This document shows, piece by piece, positions 27,010 to 36,691 of a DNA stretch of 64,000 nt. The notes beneath the pieces were generated by a model. That model searched no databases and was not told the DNA's origin. It saw nothing but the letters and a program-made list of their open reading frames with translations. The translations under genes and the position numbers were made by a program. Numbering within the stretch: position 1 is the stretch's first letter; each line of letters begins with the position of its first letter. The DNA is from Thiopseudomonas denitrificans (GTDB taxonomy: Bacteria; Pseudomonadota; Gammaproteobacteria; Pseudomonadales; Pseudomonadaceae): the NCBI RefSeq assembly GCF_002866065.1, contig NZ_LNJZ01000007.1, positions 226,388-290,387 of the forward strand, in the 5' to 3' direction.

Positions 27010-27714
27010 ATGCTCCAGGTCAGCAACCTGAATACCTTTTACGGCAAGATCCAGGCCCTGCACGATGTCTCCATCGAGGTTAAACGTGGCGAGATCGTCA
27101 CCCTGATCGGCGCCAACGGCGCCGGCAAGACCACCTTGATGATGAGCCTGTGCGGCGATCCGCGTCCGGCCAGTGGTGACATCATCTACGAGGGCCAGTC
27201 GCTGCTCGGCATGCCCACTGCCCAGATCATGCGTCAGGGCATGGCCATAGTACCGGAAGGCCGTCGGGTGTTTGCCCGCCTGACGGTCGAGGAAAACCTC
27301 GCCATGGGCGCGTTTTTCTGTGACGACAAGGAAGTCCGTGAAGAGCGTCTGGAGCGGGTATTGGGCCTGTTCCCGCGCCTGCACGAGCGCTTTGCCCAGC
27401 GTGCCGGCACCATGTCCGGTGGCGAACAGCAGATGCTGGCAATCGGCCGTGCCCTGATGAGCGAGCCGCGCCTGCTGCTGCTTGACGAGCCTTCGCTGGG
27501 TCTTGCTCCCATCATCATCCAACAGATCTTTGCCATTCTGGAACAGCTGCGCGAAGCCGGCGTCACGGTGTTTCTGGTCGAGCAGAACGCCAACCAGGCA
27601 CTGAAACTGGCAGACAGGGGCTATGTCATGGAGCATGGCCGCGTGGTTCTGGAAGATACCGGTGCCAACCTGCTGGTCAACGAAGACGTGCGCAAGGCCT
27701 ATTTGGGCGGCTGA
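27010..27714 (+). CDS. livF: Branched-chain amino-acid ABC transporter ATPase LivF/BraG
   Basis: 234 residues, the second ATPase and last gene of the unit. Walker A GANGAGKTT, signature MSGGEQQMLAIGRAL, Walker B LLLLDEPSLGL and FLVEQNANQAL are all intact. It ends 20 bases before a strong terminator. Together with LivG it powers import through LivH/LivM. Confidence 0.95.
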   Translation: MLQVSNLNTFYGKIQALHDVSIEVKRGEIVTLIGANGAGKTTLMMSLCGDPRPASGDIIYEGQSLLGMPTAQIMRQGMAIVPEGRRVFARLTVEENLAMGAFFCDDKEVREERLERVLGLFPRLHERFAQRAGTMSGGEQQMLAIGRALMSEPRLLLLDEPSLGLAPIIIQQIFAILEQLREAGVTVFLVEQNANQALKLADRGYVMEHGRVVLEDTGANLLVNEDVRKAYLGG

Positions 27715-27733
27715 TAAAGGGTTATTCCGCACA

Positions 27734-27769
27734 AATAAAAACGGGACGCCTGAGCGTCCCGTTTTTATT
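27734..27769. terminator. Strong bidirectional terminator (livF / yggL)
   Basis: A perfect 16-bp palindromic stem (27734-27749 with 27754-27769) with a 4-base CTGA loop has a GC core ACGGGACGC flanked by A- and T-runs. It serves livF on the plus strand and yggL on the minus strand. Confidence 0.95.
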
Positions 27770-27778
27770 GCATGCCAA

Positions 27779-28123
27779 TCAGGCTTGCTGGCGTACCGGA
27801 GTCTCGGGGTACCAGGCATCCTGCAGTTCGCTGATTTCAACGCTGGCCGGCTCGCTGCGACCCTTCAGCCAGCTCTCAACAGCACTGCGTTGCTCCGGTG
27901 TGACGGAACCACGCGCACCCAGGCAAACCAGTGCGTACTCGGGGCCGCCAATCAGGCCCAGGCCATTGCGTTCGATGGCCTCGACAATGAAATCGGAATA
28001 AAAAGCCTCGATGGCCTCATCGGACAGGGACTCGGGATAAGCAACCTGTACTTCAAAGCCCAGTTCCTGGAACTCGTCGACACAGAGTTTTTTGCGCAGA
28101 CGGCGCGAACGATTTTTTGCCAT
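27779..28123 (-). CDS. yggL: YggL family 50S ribosome-binding protein
   Basis: 114 residues from ATG at 28123. The basic start MAKNRSRRLRKKLCVDEFQELGF and the later ESLSDEAIEAFYSDFIVEAIERN (in part) are typical of the YggL (DUF469) family; in Pseudomonas and E. coli it associates with the 50S subunit. The last ~20 residues after ESWLKGRSEP are variable. It stands alone, ending nine bases before the shared terminator. Confidence 0.85.
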   Translation of the reverse strand: MAKNRSRRLRKKLCVDEFQELGFEVQVAYPESLSDEAIEAFYSDFIVEAIERNGLGLIGGPEYALVCLGARGSVTPEQRSAVESWLKGRSEPASVEISELQDAWYPETPVRQQA

Positions 28124-28240
28124 GACAGCCTCCAAATATCAAGGCGCACAGTCTAACAGACTTCCAGCCTTTGATAGCCAGATATTTGGCCGCATGAGCA
28201 TACACACCGCGCTGGAGATCACCCTTACGCAGGCTGCTTC

Positions 28241-28404
28241 TGTAGGTCCGGATTTATCCGGACAAGCCCGGCATCGCCGGGCAACAGAGATTCATGTGCG
28301 AATGAATTCGCACCTACGGTCCGGATTTATCCGGGCAAACCCGGCATAGCCGGGCCTCGGAGGTGCGTGTGCGACGTGTGCGACGTGTGCGAATGAATTC
28401 GCAC
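28241..28404. repeat. Dense mosaic REP cluster between yggL and dacB
   Basis: The 477-base gap 28124-28600 holds no gene but contains alternating palindromes: 28246-28263 (GTCCGGAT arms), 28267-28281 (CCCGGCATCGCCGGG), 28296-28313 (GTGCGAAT arms), 28319-28336 (GTCCGGAT type), 28340-28354 (CCCGGCATAGCCGGG) and 28387-28404 (GTGCGAAT arms). Just before the last one GTGCGACGT is repeated about three times (28366-28390). The remaining ~195 bases up to dacB are AT-richer and probably hold the dacB promoter, but I cannot fix it. Confidence 0.88.
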
Positions 28405-28600
28405 CTACAGGTAACCCTTTCGTACAGACGGACTTGCTACTCATAGATACCGGCTAATAAACGGGAAGCCCGATTAAGCAAGTGCCATCACATCTTGACG
28501 TCATTTTTTATTACCGGCAGTTCAGGCATACTGTGCTACCTAAACGTTTATCCGGCACAGCAGCCGGTCCATCTTTTTCAAATTCTGCAGTTCATTTTCG

Positions 28601-30031
28601 ATGCGCAAATTTATTTTTTCTGCTTTTCTCGGCCTGTCCGTCAGTCTGACATCCATTGCCCATGCCGCCCATCCTGACGCCAATGACATCCAGCGCGTAC
28701 TGACACGTCACCAGCTGCCTGCCGACTCCCTGACCCTGATCACCCTGCCCCTGAACGGTACCGCACAGGGCACAAGCTACAACGCCGACAAGTCGGTCAA
28801 TCCGGCTTCGGTCATGAAACTGGTGACCACCTATGCCGCCCTGGATACCCTCGGCCCGACCTACACCTGGAAAACCGACCTGCTGACCGATGGCGAGGTG
28901 ATTGGCGATACCCTGCACGGCAACCTGTATTTTCGCAGCGGCGGCGACCCCAAGCTGACCACCGAACGCCTCTGGCTGCTGCTGCGTGACCTCAAGCTGC
29001 AGGGCATCAAGCACATTCGCGGCAACCTGATACTGGACGGCAGCTACTACGACATCAAGAACCTGATCGCCTTTGATGGCGAGGCCAGCGACCTGTACCG
29101 GCCTTTCATGGTCGAACCCGACGGCCTGCTGATCAACTTCAACGCGCAGCGTTTCATCGTGCGCACCGATCGCGGCAAGGCGGTGGTGGTATCGGACCCG
29201 CTGGTTCCCGAAGTGCAGATCAATAACCAGCTGCAGGTAGTTCCGGCCAGAGCCTGTCACGTGCATACCAAGGTCAGTTTCCTGCCGCGCCAGAGTGCCG
29301 ACCAGCTTAGCCTGACCGTATCCGGCAGCATTCCCGAAGGCTGCAGCAGCGAGCGCTACTTCGCCTTCATTGATCACACGCGCTATTCATCCGGCGTGAT
29401 CCGGAGCACCTGGGACGACATGGGCGGCACCCTCAACGGCAAAACATTGCTTGGCGAGACACCCGCCAGCGCCAAGCTACTGGCCAGGCTGCCGTCCGCT
29501 TCTGTGGCCGACACCATCCGCGACATCAACAAGTTCAGCAACAACACCATTGCAAAACAGTTGTTCATCACCCTGGGTGCCCACTTCCGTACCCCGTCCG
29601 ATGCCGACGATGTGGTGGCCGCACGTCGCTCCATCAACAACTGGTGGCAAGGGCTGGGCGGCAAGGCCGACACGCTGGTCATCGAAAACGGTTCAGGCCT
29701 GTCACGCCAGGAGCGTCTGACCGCCCGAGAGCTGGCCCTGATGTTGCAACAGGCGGCACACAGCCCCTATGCTGCAGAATTTCAGGCATCCCTGCCGGTG
29801 GTGGGTGTGGACGGTACCATGCGCCGGCGTCTGGCCAAACAACCCGTTGCCGGCAAGGCCCGCGTCAAGACCGGCACACTGAAAAACGTCCGCGCCATTG
29901 CCGGTTACAGCCAGGACAAGGACGGCAACAACTGGGCGGTGGTGATCATTGCCAACCACCACAAGAACCTCAACAACGCCGTGCTCGACGACCTGCTGGC
30001 CTCGCTTTACACCCAGCAGCCTGTGCGCTAG
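28601..30031 (+). CDS. dacB: D-alanyl-D-alanine carboxypeptidase/endopeptidase DacB (PBP4)
   Basis: 476 residues. PBP4 trims and cleaves peptidoglycan cross-links in the periplasm; in Pseudomonas its loss induces AmpC beta-lactamase. A signal peptide ends near residue 22 (SIAHA). The active site is Ser70-x-x-Lys73 (NPASVMKL), the SxN motif is SNN in KFSNNTIAK (near 313), and KTG is in ARVKTGTLKN (near 430). The ~150-residue insertion between the first two motifs is typical of this class C enzyme. Confidence 0.95.
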   Translation: MRKFIFSAFLGLSVSLTSIAHAAHPDANDIQRVLTRHQLPADSLTLITLPLNGTAQGTSYNADKSVNPASVMKLVTTYAALDTLGPTYTWKTDLLTDGEVIGDTLHGNLYFRSGGDPKLTTERLWLLLRDLKLQGIKHIRGNLILDGSYYDIKNLIAFDGEASDLYRPFMVEPDGLLINFNAQRFIVRTDRGKAVVVSDPLVPEVQINNQLQVVPARACHVHTKVSFLPRQSADQLSLTVSGSIPEGCSSERYFAFIDHTRYSSGVIRSTWDDMGGTLNGKTLLGETPASAKLLARLPSASVADTIRDINKFSNNTIAKQLFITLGAHFRTPSDADDVVAARRSINNWWQGLGGKADTLVIENGSGLSRQERLTARELALMLQQAAHSPYAAEFQASLPVVGVDGTMRRRLAKQPVAGKARVKTGTLKNVRAIAGYSQDKDGNNWAVVIIANHHKNLNNAVLDDLLASLYTQQPVR

Positions 30032-30085
30032 GGCAATGCTGTTCCGCCACATGCTGTCCAGGTGCGATCTGTGCGCACCCGGCAG

Positions 30086-30655
30086 CTAGAAGGAACTCTC
30101 GTCCCGCCCTTCCAGCATGGTGCGTTTGAGCAGCACATAGAGCGCACCGGTGCCGCCATGTTTCGGCTGGCATGAACTGAAGCCCAGCACGCGATCGTGC
30201 TGACGCAACCATGTGTTGACGTGACTTTTCAGCATCGGCTTGCGGCCGTCCAGCCGGTTGGCCTTGCCGTGGGTGACCCGCACACAGCGCACTTCCAGCT
30301 TCACTGCCTCGGCCAGAAAGGCCCATAATTCGCTGCGCGCCCGTTCCACCGTCATGCCGTGCAAATCAATGCTGCCCTCAAAGGCAATCTGACCGGCCTT
30401 GAGGCGACGCAACTGGCTGTCCTGCACCCCGTCGCGGCCCCACAACAGAAAGTCTTCCGGCCCCACATCAATCACATACTGATCCGACAGGCCGTCCATC
30501 TTTATTTTCGTGCCGGCCTGCACTGCCCGCTGGCGTGCCAGCGTCTGGTTCTGCCTGTCCACCGGCCGGGAGCCGGTCTCCGCCTGATCCACCCGGATCC
30601 GGCGTACACCTTTCATCTCGCGGGCAAACAGGGAAAAATCATCATCGTCAGTCAT
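30086..30655 (-). CDS. Smr-domain protein
   Basis: 189 residues from ATG at 30655. The C-terminal half is a MutS2-like Smr nuclease domain: IDLHGM (LDxH motif), THGK and GGTGALYVLLK are all present. The N-terminal ~90 residues are polar and charged. It resembles SmrA/YdaL-type stand-alone Smr proteins, which have shown DNA-nicking or RNase activity in vitro; the cellular role is not settled. It lies 60 bases past icd on the same strand, but the icd terminator separates them. Confidence 0.87.
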   Translation of the reverse strand: MTDDDDFSLFAREMKGVRRIRVDQAETGSRPVDRQNQTLARQRAVQAGTKIKMDGLSDQYVIDVGPEDFLLWGRDGVQDSQLRRLKAGQIAFEGSIDLHGMTVERARSELWAFLAEAVKLEVRCVRVTHGKANRLDGRKPMLKSHVNTWLRQHDRVLGFSSCQPKHGGTGALYVLLKRTMLEGRDESSF

Positions 30656-30668
30656 GTTTCGTTCCAGA

Positions 30669-30700
30669 CAAAAACGCCCCACAGGTGTGGGGCGTTTTTG
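30669..30700 (-). terminator. icd terminator
   Basis: A 14-bp perfect stem (30669-30682 with 30687-30700) with AGGT loop, GC core ACGCCCCAC and flanking A/T runs, lies 15 bases past the icd stop. It reads as a terminator in the minus direction, with GTTTTTG at the outer edges. Confidence 0.92.
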
Positions 30701-30714
30701 ATACAGCAATCAGA

Positions 30715-31968
30715 TTACATCTTGGCAATCATCGCGTCACCAAACTCTGAGCAGGACAGCAGCTTGGCATCGTCCATCAGGCGCTCGAAGTCATAGGTTA
30801 CGGTTTTCTGGCCAATGGCACCGTTGATGCCCTTGATGATCAGATCGGCCGCTTCGTTCCAGCCCATGTGGCGCAGCATCATTTCTGCAGACAGGATCAC
30901 GGAACCGGGGTTGACCTTGTCCTGACCGGCGTACTTCGGTGCAGTACCGTGGGTCGCTTCAAACATGGCAACGCTGTCGGACAGGTTGGCACCCGGAGCG
31001 ATACCGATACCACCGACCTCGGCTGCCAGGGCATCGGACAGGTAGTCACCGTTCAGGTTCAGGGTGGCGATCACGTCGTACTCGGCAGGACGCAGCAGGA
31101 TCTGCTGCAGCATGGCGTCAGCGATGGCATCCTTGACGATGACGTTCTTGCCGGTTTTCGGGTTCTTGAATTGCATCCACGGACCACCGTCCAGCAGCTC
31201 TGCACCGAACTCGTCACGCGCAACCTCGTAGCCCCACTCCTTGAAGGCACCTTCGGTGAACTTCATGATGTTGCCCTTGTGCACGATGGTCAGGGAGTCG
31301 CGATCGTTGTCGACCACGTACTGCAGCGCCTTGCGCACCAGACGCTTGGTGCCCTGTTCGGAAACCGGCTTGATGCCGATGCCGCAACCTTCGGTGAAAC
31401 GGATCTTGGTAACGCCCATTTCCTCGGTGAGGAACTTGATGACCTTGTCGGCTTCCGGGGTACCGGCCTGCCACTCGACACCGGCGTAGATGTCTTCGGA
31501 GTTTTCACGGAAGATCACCATGTCCACGTCCTGGGGACGCTTGACCGGGCTGGGTACACCTTCAAACCAGCGTACGGGACGCAGGCAAACGTACAGGTCC
31601 AGCTGCTGGCGCAGGGCAACGTTCAGGGAGCGGATGCCGCCACCGACCGGAGTGGTCAGCGGACCCTTGATGGATACAACGTAGTCGCGTACGGCTTCCA
31701 GGGTTTCTTCTGGCAGCCAGGTTTCGGAATCGTATACCTGGGTGGCTTTTTCACCGGCATAGACTTCCATCCAGGAAATCTTGCGCTCGCCGCCGTAGGC
31801 TTTCTCAACGGCTGCATCAACCACCTTGATCATGACGGGGCTGATGTCAACACCAATACCGTCACCCTCGATGTAAGGAATGACCGGGTTGTTAGGAACG
31901 TTCAAGGACATGTCTGCATTAACGGTGATTTTGTCACCGGCTGGCACCTGGATCTTTTGGTATCCCAT
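30715..31968 (-). CDS. icd: NADP-dependent isocitrate dehydrogenase
   Basis: 417 residues, E. coli Icd type. It oxidises isocitrate to 2-oxoglutarate in the TCA cycle and makes NADPH. Ser114 in [13 protein letters not shown] matches E. coli Ser113, the site phosphorylated by AceK, so control at the glyoxylate branch is likely conserved. [10 protein letters not shown] and the NADP-binding [14 protein letters not shown] and [11 protein letters not shown] are present. A separate monomeric Idh is not in the window. A promoter with an extended -10 lies 137 bases upstream. Confidence 0.97.
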   Translation of the reverse strand: MGYQKIQVPAGDKITVNADMSLNVPNNPVIPYIEGDGIGVDISPVMIKVVDAAVEKAYGGERKISWMEVYAGEKATQVYDSETWLPEETLEAVRDYVVSIKGPLTTPVGGGIRSLNVALRQQLDLYVCLRPVRWFEGVPSPVKRPQDVDMVIFRENSEDIYAGVEWQAGTPEADKVIKFLTEEMGVTKIRFTEGCGIGIKPVSEQGTKRLVRKALQYVVDNDRDSLTIVHKGNIMKFTEGAFKEWGYEVARDEFGAELLDGGPWMQFKNPKTGKNVIVKDAIADAMLQQILLRPAEYDVIATLNLNGDYLSDALAAEVGGIGIAPGANLSDSVAMFEATHGTAPKYAGQDKVNPGSVILSAEMMLRHMGWNEAADLIIKGINGAIGQKTVTYDFERLMDDAKLLSCSEFGDAMIAKM

Positions 31969-32104
31969 GCTGTAACTCCGTGGTTAACGTGGTTTAAAAC
32001 AAAAAACTGTCACGCGTGTGGCCTGACAGAGCTGAAATTCTTCATATAACTGCACATCCGACAACGGATCTGGTGCTTGAGTCACATGTTTTGCAACGCC
32101 GGCT

Positions 32105-32113
32105 ATTATAGCA
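32105..32113 (-). promoter_or_regulatory. Extended -10 of the probable icd promoter
   Basis: On the minus strand TGCTATAAT (32113-32105) is a perfect TGnTATAAT extended -10. The -35 region is weak, as allowed for such promoters. The icd leader would be about 130 bases long. The 282-base gap 31969-32250 between icd and nudJ otherwise shows only a weak GTCA..TGAC inverted repeat near 32009-32025. Confidence 0.55.
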
Positions 32114-32250
32114 TAGTTCCCGCCGGTTACCTTGCAGCTGACCAAGTCTGTTCCACTCCGGACTGCGGGCCATCATAAACCCATACGCGAGGCCCGGTAT
32201 TACGACCTTAGACTTACGCTTCAAACAAAGCATTCACGGAGCATCTAACC

Positions 32251-32694
32251 ATGACATTCAGCCCCCACATCACCGTTGCCAGCATTGTCGAGCAGGACGG
32301 CCGGTTTCTGTTTGTACGTGAGCACACCAGCCGGGGCATCATGATCAACCAGCCGGCCGGACACCTTGAGGCAGGCGAAACCCTCGAACAGGCGGCCGTG
32401 CGCGAGACCCTGGAAGAAACCGGCTGGCACGTCAGGATCACCGCCGTCACCGGGATTTATCTGTACCTGGCCCCGAACGGCGTGACCTACCAGCGCCTGT
32501 GCTTTGCCGCTACGCCCCTGCAGCGCCAGGATGATGCCGTGCTGGATGCCGAAATCATCGAGCCCTTGTGGCTCAGCCCTGCCGAGCTGCAGGCCGAACG
32601 ACAACAGTGGCGCAGTCCGCTGGTGATGCAATGCCTGCGGGATCACCTGGCTGGCTCATGCTATCCGCTGGCCATGCTCAAGGGTATTTTTTGA
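32251..32694 (+). CDS. nudJ: Nudix phosphatase NudJ
   Basis: 147 residues. NudJ hydrolyses nucleoside tri/diphosphates and HMP-PP. The Nudix box is complete at 37-59 (GHLEAGE-x7-RETLEETG). It starts MTFSPHITVASIVE as in relatives. It precedes mnmA by 50 bases and hflD, the conserved nudJ-mnmA-hflD order of gammaproteobacteria, so the three are probably one operon. Confidence 0.93.
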   Translation: MTFSPHITVASIVEQDGRFLFVREHTSRGIMINQPAGHLEAGETLEQAAVRETLEETGWHVRITAVTGIYLYLAPNGVTYQRLCFAATPLQRQDDAVLDAEIIEPLWLSPAELQAERQQWRSPLVMQCLRDHLAGSCYPLAMLKGIF

Positions 32695-32744
32695 CTGCAA
32701 CCTGATAAACTGCACCCTTTCCAGTCAGCTGTTTTTCGAGAATC

Positions 32745-33863
32745 ATGAACCATCCCCAGCAAACCCGTGTAATCGTCGGCATGTCCGGCGGCGTCGACTC
32801 TTCCGTTGCGGCCCTGCTGCTGTTGCAACAAGGCTACCAGGTGGAAGGCCTGTTCATGAAAAACTGGGAAGAGGACGACGGCACCGAATACTGCACCGCC
32901 CGCGAGGACCTGGCCGACGCCCGGGCAGTGTGCGACACGCTGGGCATCAAGCTGCATACAGCCAACTTTGCCGCCGAATACTGGGACAATGTATTCGAGC
33001 ATTTCCTGGCCGAATACCAGGCTGGCCGCACCCCCAACCCGGACATCCTGTGTAACCGGGAAATCAAGTTCAAGGCTTTTCTTGATTATGCCAAAAGCCT
33101 GGGTGCCGACCTGATCGCCACCGGCCACTATGTTCGCCGGCTCGACGAAAACGGCCAGAGCCTGCTGCTCAAGGGAGTCGATACCAACAAGGACCAGAGC
33201 TATTTTCTCCACGCGGTGGGCGGCCGTGAAATCGCCCAGAGCCTGTTTCCCGTTGGCGAACTGGAAAAGCCGGCCGTTCGCGCACTGGCCGAAGAGCACG
33301 GACTGATCACTGCCAGCAAGAAAGACTCGACCGGCATCTGCTTCATTGGCGAGCGCCGCTTTACCGATTTTCTCAGGCAATACCTGCCCGCCCAGCCCGG
33401 CCCGATCGAAACCACCGACGGCCAGGTGATCGGCGAGCATGCCGGCTTGATGTACCACACCATCGGCCAGCGCCAGGGGCTGGGCATTGGCGGCATGAAG
33501 GACGCCAGCGAAGAGCCCTGGTATGTGCTGGCCAAGGACCTTCAGCGCAACGTATTGATTGTCGGCCAGGGCAATGAGCATCCCTGGCTGTTCTCGCGCA
33601 GCCTGGTGGTGCGCCAGGTCAGCTGGATCAACCCGGTGGACGTCACCCGCATTGATGGCCTGAGCGCCAAGGTACGCTATCGCCAGCCCGATCAGAGCTG
33701 TAGCGTGGAGCCCCTTGGTGACGGTTTCCAGGTGAATTTCGACCAGCCCCAGCGTGCAGTCACCCTCGGCCAGTCCATTGTATTTTATGACGGTGATGTG
33801 TGCCTCGGCGGCGGCATCATCGAGTCCTGCCAACCCTGGGATGAAGGAATTCAGCGGCCATGA
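32745..33863 (+). CDS. mnmA: tRNA 2-thiouridylase MnmA
   Basis: 372 residues. MnmA puts sulfur on U34 of Lys/Glu/Gln tRNAs, taking it from TusE. The PP-loop SGGVDSS is at 14-20, catalytic Cys103 in [12 protein letters not shown] and Cys199 in STGICFIG (Cys102/Cys199 in E. coli), and the C-terminal domain holds VRQVSWI. All residues needed are present. Its stop overlaps hflD by four bases. Confidence 0.97.
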   Translation: MNHPQQTRVIVGMSGGVDSSVAALLLLQQGYQVEGLFMKNWEEDDGTEYCTAREDLADARAVCDTLGIKLHTANFAAEYWDNVFEHFLAEYQAGRTPNPDILCNREIKFKAFLDYAKSLGADLIATGHYVRRLDENGQSLLLKGVDTNKDQSYFLHAVGGREIAQSLFPVGELEKPAVRALAEEHGLITASKKDSTGICFIGERRFTDFLRQYLPAQPGPIETTDGQVIGEHAGLMYHTIGQRQGLGIGGMKDASEEPWYVLAKDLQRNVLIVGQGNEHPWLFSRSLVVRQVSWINPVDVTRIDGLSAKVRYRQPDQSCSVEPLGDGFQVNFDQPQRAVTLGQSIVFYDGDVCLGGGIIESCQPWDEGIQRP

Positions 33864-34480
33864 CCCCACTGCAAGAACAATTGGTGGCTCTTGCCGGCCT
33901 GTTCCAAGCGGCACATCTGGTACACAAGCTGGCGCAAACCGGCCAGATCAGCGATGCCTCGCTGGAGTACATGCTCAACACCCTGCTGATACGCAACCCG
34001 CAAAGCACGCTGGATGTCTATGGCGGCGATGATTACGCGCTGCGTGACGGCTACCGCACCCTGCAGGCCGCCCTGTTGCGCGACGCCCACAACCTGCCCC
34101 GCGAAAGCCTGCGCTACGCCCTGTCCATGCTGGGACTGGAGCAACAGTTCGCCCGCCGCGACGACCTGCTGCAACTGACCGGCGAACGGCTGGAGCGCAT
34201 CGGCCAACAGGCTGAACAGTTCGGCATTACCAGCAGTGGCGTGGTCGGTGCCTTTGCCGACCTGTACCAGGACACCATCAGCACCTTCAACCAGCGCATC
34301 CAGGTGCATGGCGACATGCGTTATCTGCAGCAGGAAGCAACAGCAGCCAAAATCCGCGCATTACTGTTTGCCGGCATCCGCTCCGCCCGGCTCTGGCGCC
34401 AGCTGGGCGGCAAGCGCTGGCATCTGTTGTTCAAACGCGGAACCATGCTGACCCAGCTGCAAAACCGCCTGTCGCATTGA
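33860..34480 (+). CDS. hflD: High-frequency-lysogenisation protein HflD homologue
   Basis: 206 residues, all-helical. In E. coli HflD is a peripheral inner-membrane protein that binds lambda CII; the cellular role in other bacteria is unknown. [22 protein letters not shown] and [14 protein letters not shown] are typical. It is translated from an ATGA overlap with mnmA, and its TGA overlaps the ATG of the next gene by one base. Confidence 0.94.
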   Translation: MTPLQEQLVALAGLFQAAHLVHKLAQTGQISDASLEYMLNTLLIRNPQSTLDVYGGDDYALRDGYRTLQAALLRDAHNLPRESLRYALSMLGLEQQFARRDDLLQLTGERLERIGQQAEQFGITSSGVVGAFADLYQDTISTFNQRIQVHGDMRYLQQEATAAKIRALLFAGIRSARLWRQLGGKRWHLLFKRGTMLTQLQNRLSH

Positions 34481-35334
34481 TGCGCAGCATACAACCCCTG
34501 CGTGGCGCAGCCCTGCTGGCCCTGTCGGCCCTGCTGTTTTCGCTGATGGGCGTGTTTATCCGTGAAGCCTCGGTTACGGTCAGCAACGAAGTGATAGTGT
34601 TTTTCCGTAACCTGGTGGGCGTGCTGTTCTTTCTGCCACTGGTGCTTGCCAAAGGGTTGCAGCCGCTGAAGACCGACCGGCCACTGACCCACCTGAAACG
34701 TACCGCCTACGGGCTGGGCGCCATGTATTGCTTCTTCTATGCCATCGCCCACCTGCCACTGGCCGATGCCATGCTGTTTACCTATTCGGCACCGGTGTTC
34801 ACACCACTGCTGGCCTGGCTCTGGCTCAAGGAACCGTTGACCAGACGCATGCTGGCACTGTCACTGGTCGGCCTGGCCGGGGTATTGCTGGTCAGCAAGC
34901 CTTCGGGGGCCCTGTTCAGCAGCCTGTCGCTGGTCGGCCTGGCCGCCAGTCTGCTCGCCGCCAGCGCCTTTGTGTCCATCCGTGAAATGAGTGACAGCGA
35001 GCCGGCCTTCCGTATCGTGTTCTACTTTGCTTTCTTCAGCACCAGCTTATCGGCCATTCCGCTGGCATGGGCCTGGCAGCCGCTGGATTCGCAGCAACTG
35101 CTGCTGTTGCTGGCCGCCGGCTTGCTGGCGGCCCTGGCACAGTTTGCCATGTCGCAGGCCTACGCCCTGGCTCCGCCTGGTCTGATTGGCCCGGTGGCCT
35201 ACAGCGCCATCGTATTCTCCGGCATCATTGCCTGGCTCCTCTGGAACGAAACACCGGGCCCCAGCTCGATCGCCGGTGCCGCCCTGATTTTCACTGCCAG
35301 CATCCTGAGCGTAATGCAGAAAAAACCCACCTGA
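34480..35334 (+). CDS. EamA/DMT-family membrane transporter
   Basis: 284 residues from ATG at 34480, overlapping the hflD stop (TGATG). There are ten predicted transmembrane helices as two five-helix EamA repeats. The substrate of such drug/metabolite transporters cannot be read from sequence. In P. aeruginosa purB normally follows hflD (recalled); here this permease is coupled instead, so it is probably a local insertion or rearrangement. Composition is like its neighbours. Confidence 0.9.
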   Translation: MRSIQPLRGAALLALSALLFSLMGVFIREASVTVSNEVIVFFRNLVGVLFFLPLVLAKGLQPLKTDRPLTHLKRTAYGLGAMYCFFYAIAHLPLADAMLFTYSAPVFTPLLAWLWLKEPLTRRMLALSLVGLAGVLLVSKPSGALFSSLSLVGLAASLLAASAFVSIREMSDSEPAFRIVFYFAFFSTSLSAIPLAWAWQPLDSQQLLLLLAAGLLAALAQFAMSQAYALAPPGLIGPVAYSAIVFSGIIAWLLWNETPGPSSIAGAALIFTASILSVMQKKPT

Positions 35335-35501
35335 ACAGATGCTTCCAATGGCTTGTACCGGCAAGGATCACGTCGGCCGCAACGGAAAAAGCCGGAAAGC
35401 CGGCAGCCTGCCTAGATAGCATTTGGCCACCCTATAGATTCGGTTGTAGCTGCCGAAGCAGGCAGGAAGAAACCAAGATGACATACAAGGTCTGATGCAA
35501 C

Positions 35502-36368
35502 ATGAACCAGCAGCCCGATAACGCCCCTACCGGCACACCAGCACAGCCTGCGTCCCGTCCCGCAGATGAGATGATATCGTCTGAAACTGCGACATCCGCT
35601 CCGGAAACTGAAGCGGTCGAATCGCCGTTGCAAAAGAAACAGCAGCTCTGGGCCGGCCTGCCCTACGAAAGCACGCAGATTTTGCGCCTTGCCCCCCTGG
35701 CCGCCGAACGTGAAACAGGCTTGCGCCCCCTGCTGTTTGCCTGCCTCAACCGCATCAGCCGCCACAGCAAAGAATTCAGCATGCTGCGCCTGAGCATCAC
35801 GCTGCCCGAGAAAAAGAATTCGAAAGCAAACAACTGCCTGGAACTCTGGGTTGATCACCGTGAAAAGACCATTCATGTTTTACCCGAGCATGGGCTGGTC
35901 ACCGATCCGGGCAACCGTGGCCTGGGCCGTTTGCTGCTGGCCCAGGCCATCGACTGGTGCAGTCCAAAATGGCATGACTACAGTTTGCCTACAGTCGGAC
36001 TGAAAAGCGGCCAGGCCCCCAATGAGCTGGCCCGCTTGCGCCGTGATCACGCCCTGCAGGCACAGGGTTTCACCGTCACCTATAACGACGGCGTACAAAT
36101 GAGCGCCAGCTGTACCGCTATCCGCCTGGAGCAGCTGGGGCGTGACTGGAACCGGGAAAAGGTCCGCGTGATGGATCACCTGGAAGCCGCACACCTGTTG
36201 TACAGCTCGGATCAGAACCTGCGTGCACAGACCGCTCAAATCAAGAAACTGGACGAAAAAATCAGCCTGCTGCAGCGCGATGACAATACGCTCAGGTTCA
36301 CCATTTTCACCCTGACCTTCTTTGCCATTTTCCAGGCCGGGCTGCTGATCTGGATGGCCACACGCTAG
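35502..36368 (+). CDS. Uncharacterised C-tail-anchored protein
   Basis: 288 residues. I do not recognise the family. The first ~45 residues are a disordered Pro/Thr/Glu-rich stretch. The middle (about 55-225) is a mixed fold; LGRLLLAQAIDWC and ARLRRDHALQAQGFTVTYNDG look vaguely like an acyltransferase (GNAT) acceptor region but lack a clear acetyl-CoA motif. Residues ~226-262 are heptad-like (LEAAHLLYSSDQNLRAQTAQIKK, in part), a probable coiled coil, and the last ~20 (FTIFTLTFFAIFQAGLLIWM) a single membrane helix with almost nothing after it. It should hang in the inner membrane facing the cytoplasm. Confidence 0.75.
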   Translation: MNQQPDNAPTGTPAQPASRPADEMISSETATSAPETEAVESPLQKKQQLWAGLPYESTQILRLAPLAAERETGLRPLLFACLNRISRHSKEFSMLRLSITLPEKKNSKANNCLELWVDHREKTIHVLPEHGLVTDPGNRGLGRLLLAQAIDWCSPKWHDYSLPTVGLKSGQAPNELARLRRDHALQAQGFTVTYNDGVQMSASCTAIRLEQLGRDWNREKVRVMDHLEAAHLLYSSDQNLRAQTAQIKKLDEKISLLQRDDNTLRFTIFTLTFFAIFQAGLLIWMATR

Positions 36369-36385
36369 CCAGGGCAGCTGCTCCC

Positions 36386-36691
36386 TCAGCCCTGCTGCAC
36401 GTCGTGCAGGCTGCCGCCCATACAATTGGGCGAATCAGGTGCCTGCTCTGCCTGCGACCACTCTTCGGGAGTGTAGGTATGCTGTGCCAGCGCATAGGGC
36501 ATGACATCTTTCAGTGCTGCATACACCGCCTGCTGACGCCTGACCTTGCTCAGCCCGGCAAACGCCTCTGACACAATCACCGCCTTGTAGTGGGTTTCAT
36601 GACCACGACTGTGCATGTGGCTTTCATCGGTTACCTCAAGAAATGCAGGGTTGAGCACCTGCAGGGCCGTTTTGATTTTTTCCAGCATCAT
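36386..36691 (-). CDS. BolA family protein
   Basis: 101 residues from ATG at 36691 (AAGGA nine bases upstream; an in-frame reading further upstream has no signal). BolA proteins bind monothiol glutaredoxins and [2Fe-2S] clusters and act in iron-sulfur trafficking; BolA itself also binds DNA. Family pattern: VTDESHMHSRGHETHYKAVIVS (in part), GLSKVRRQQAVYAAL, ALAQHTYTPEEW. The His residues for cluster binding are present. BolA is favoured over IbaG by the C-terminal TPEEW. It starts 112 bases past hyi on the same strand. Confidence 0.88.
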   Translation of the reverse strand: MMLEKIKTALQVLNPAFLEVTDESHMHSRGHETHYKAVIVSEAFAGLSKVRRQQAVYAALKDVMPYALAQHTYTPEEWSQAEQAPDSPNCMGGSLHDVQQG

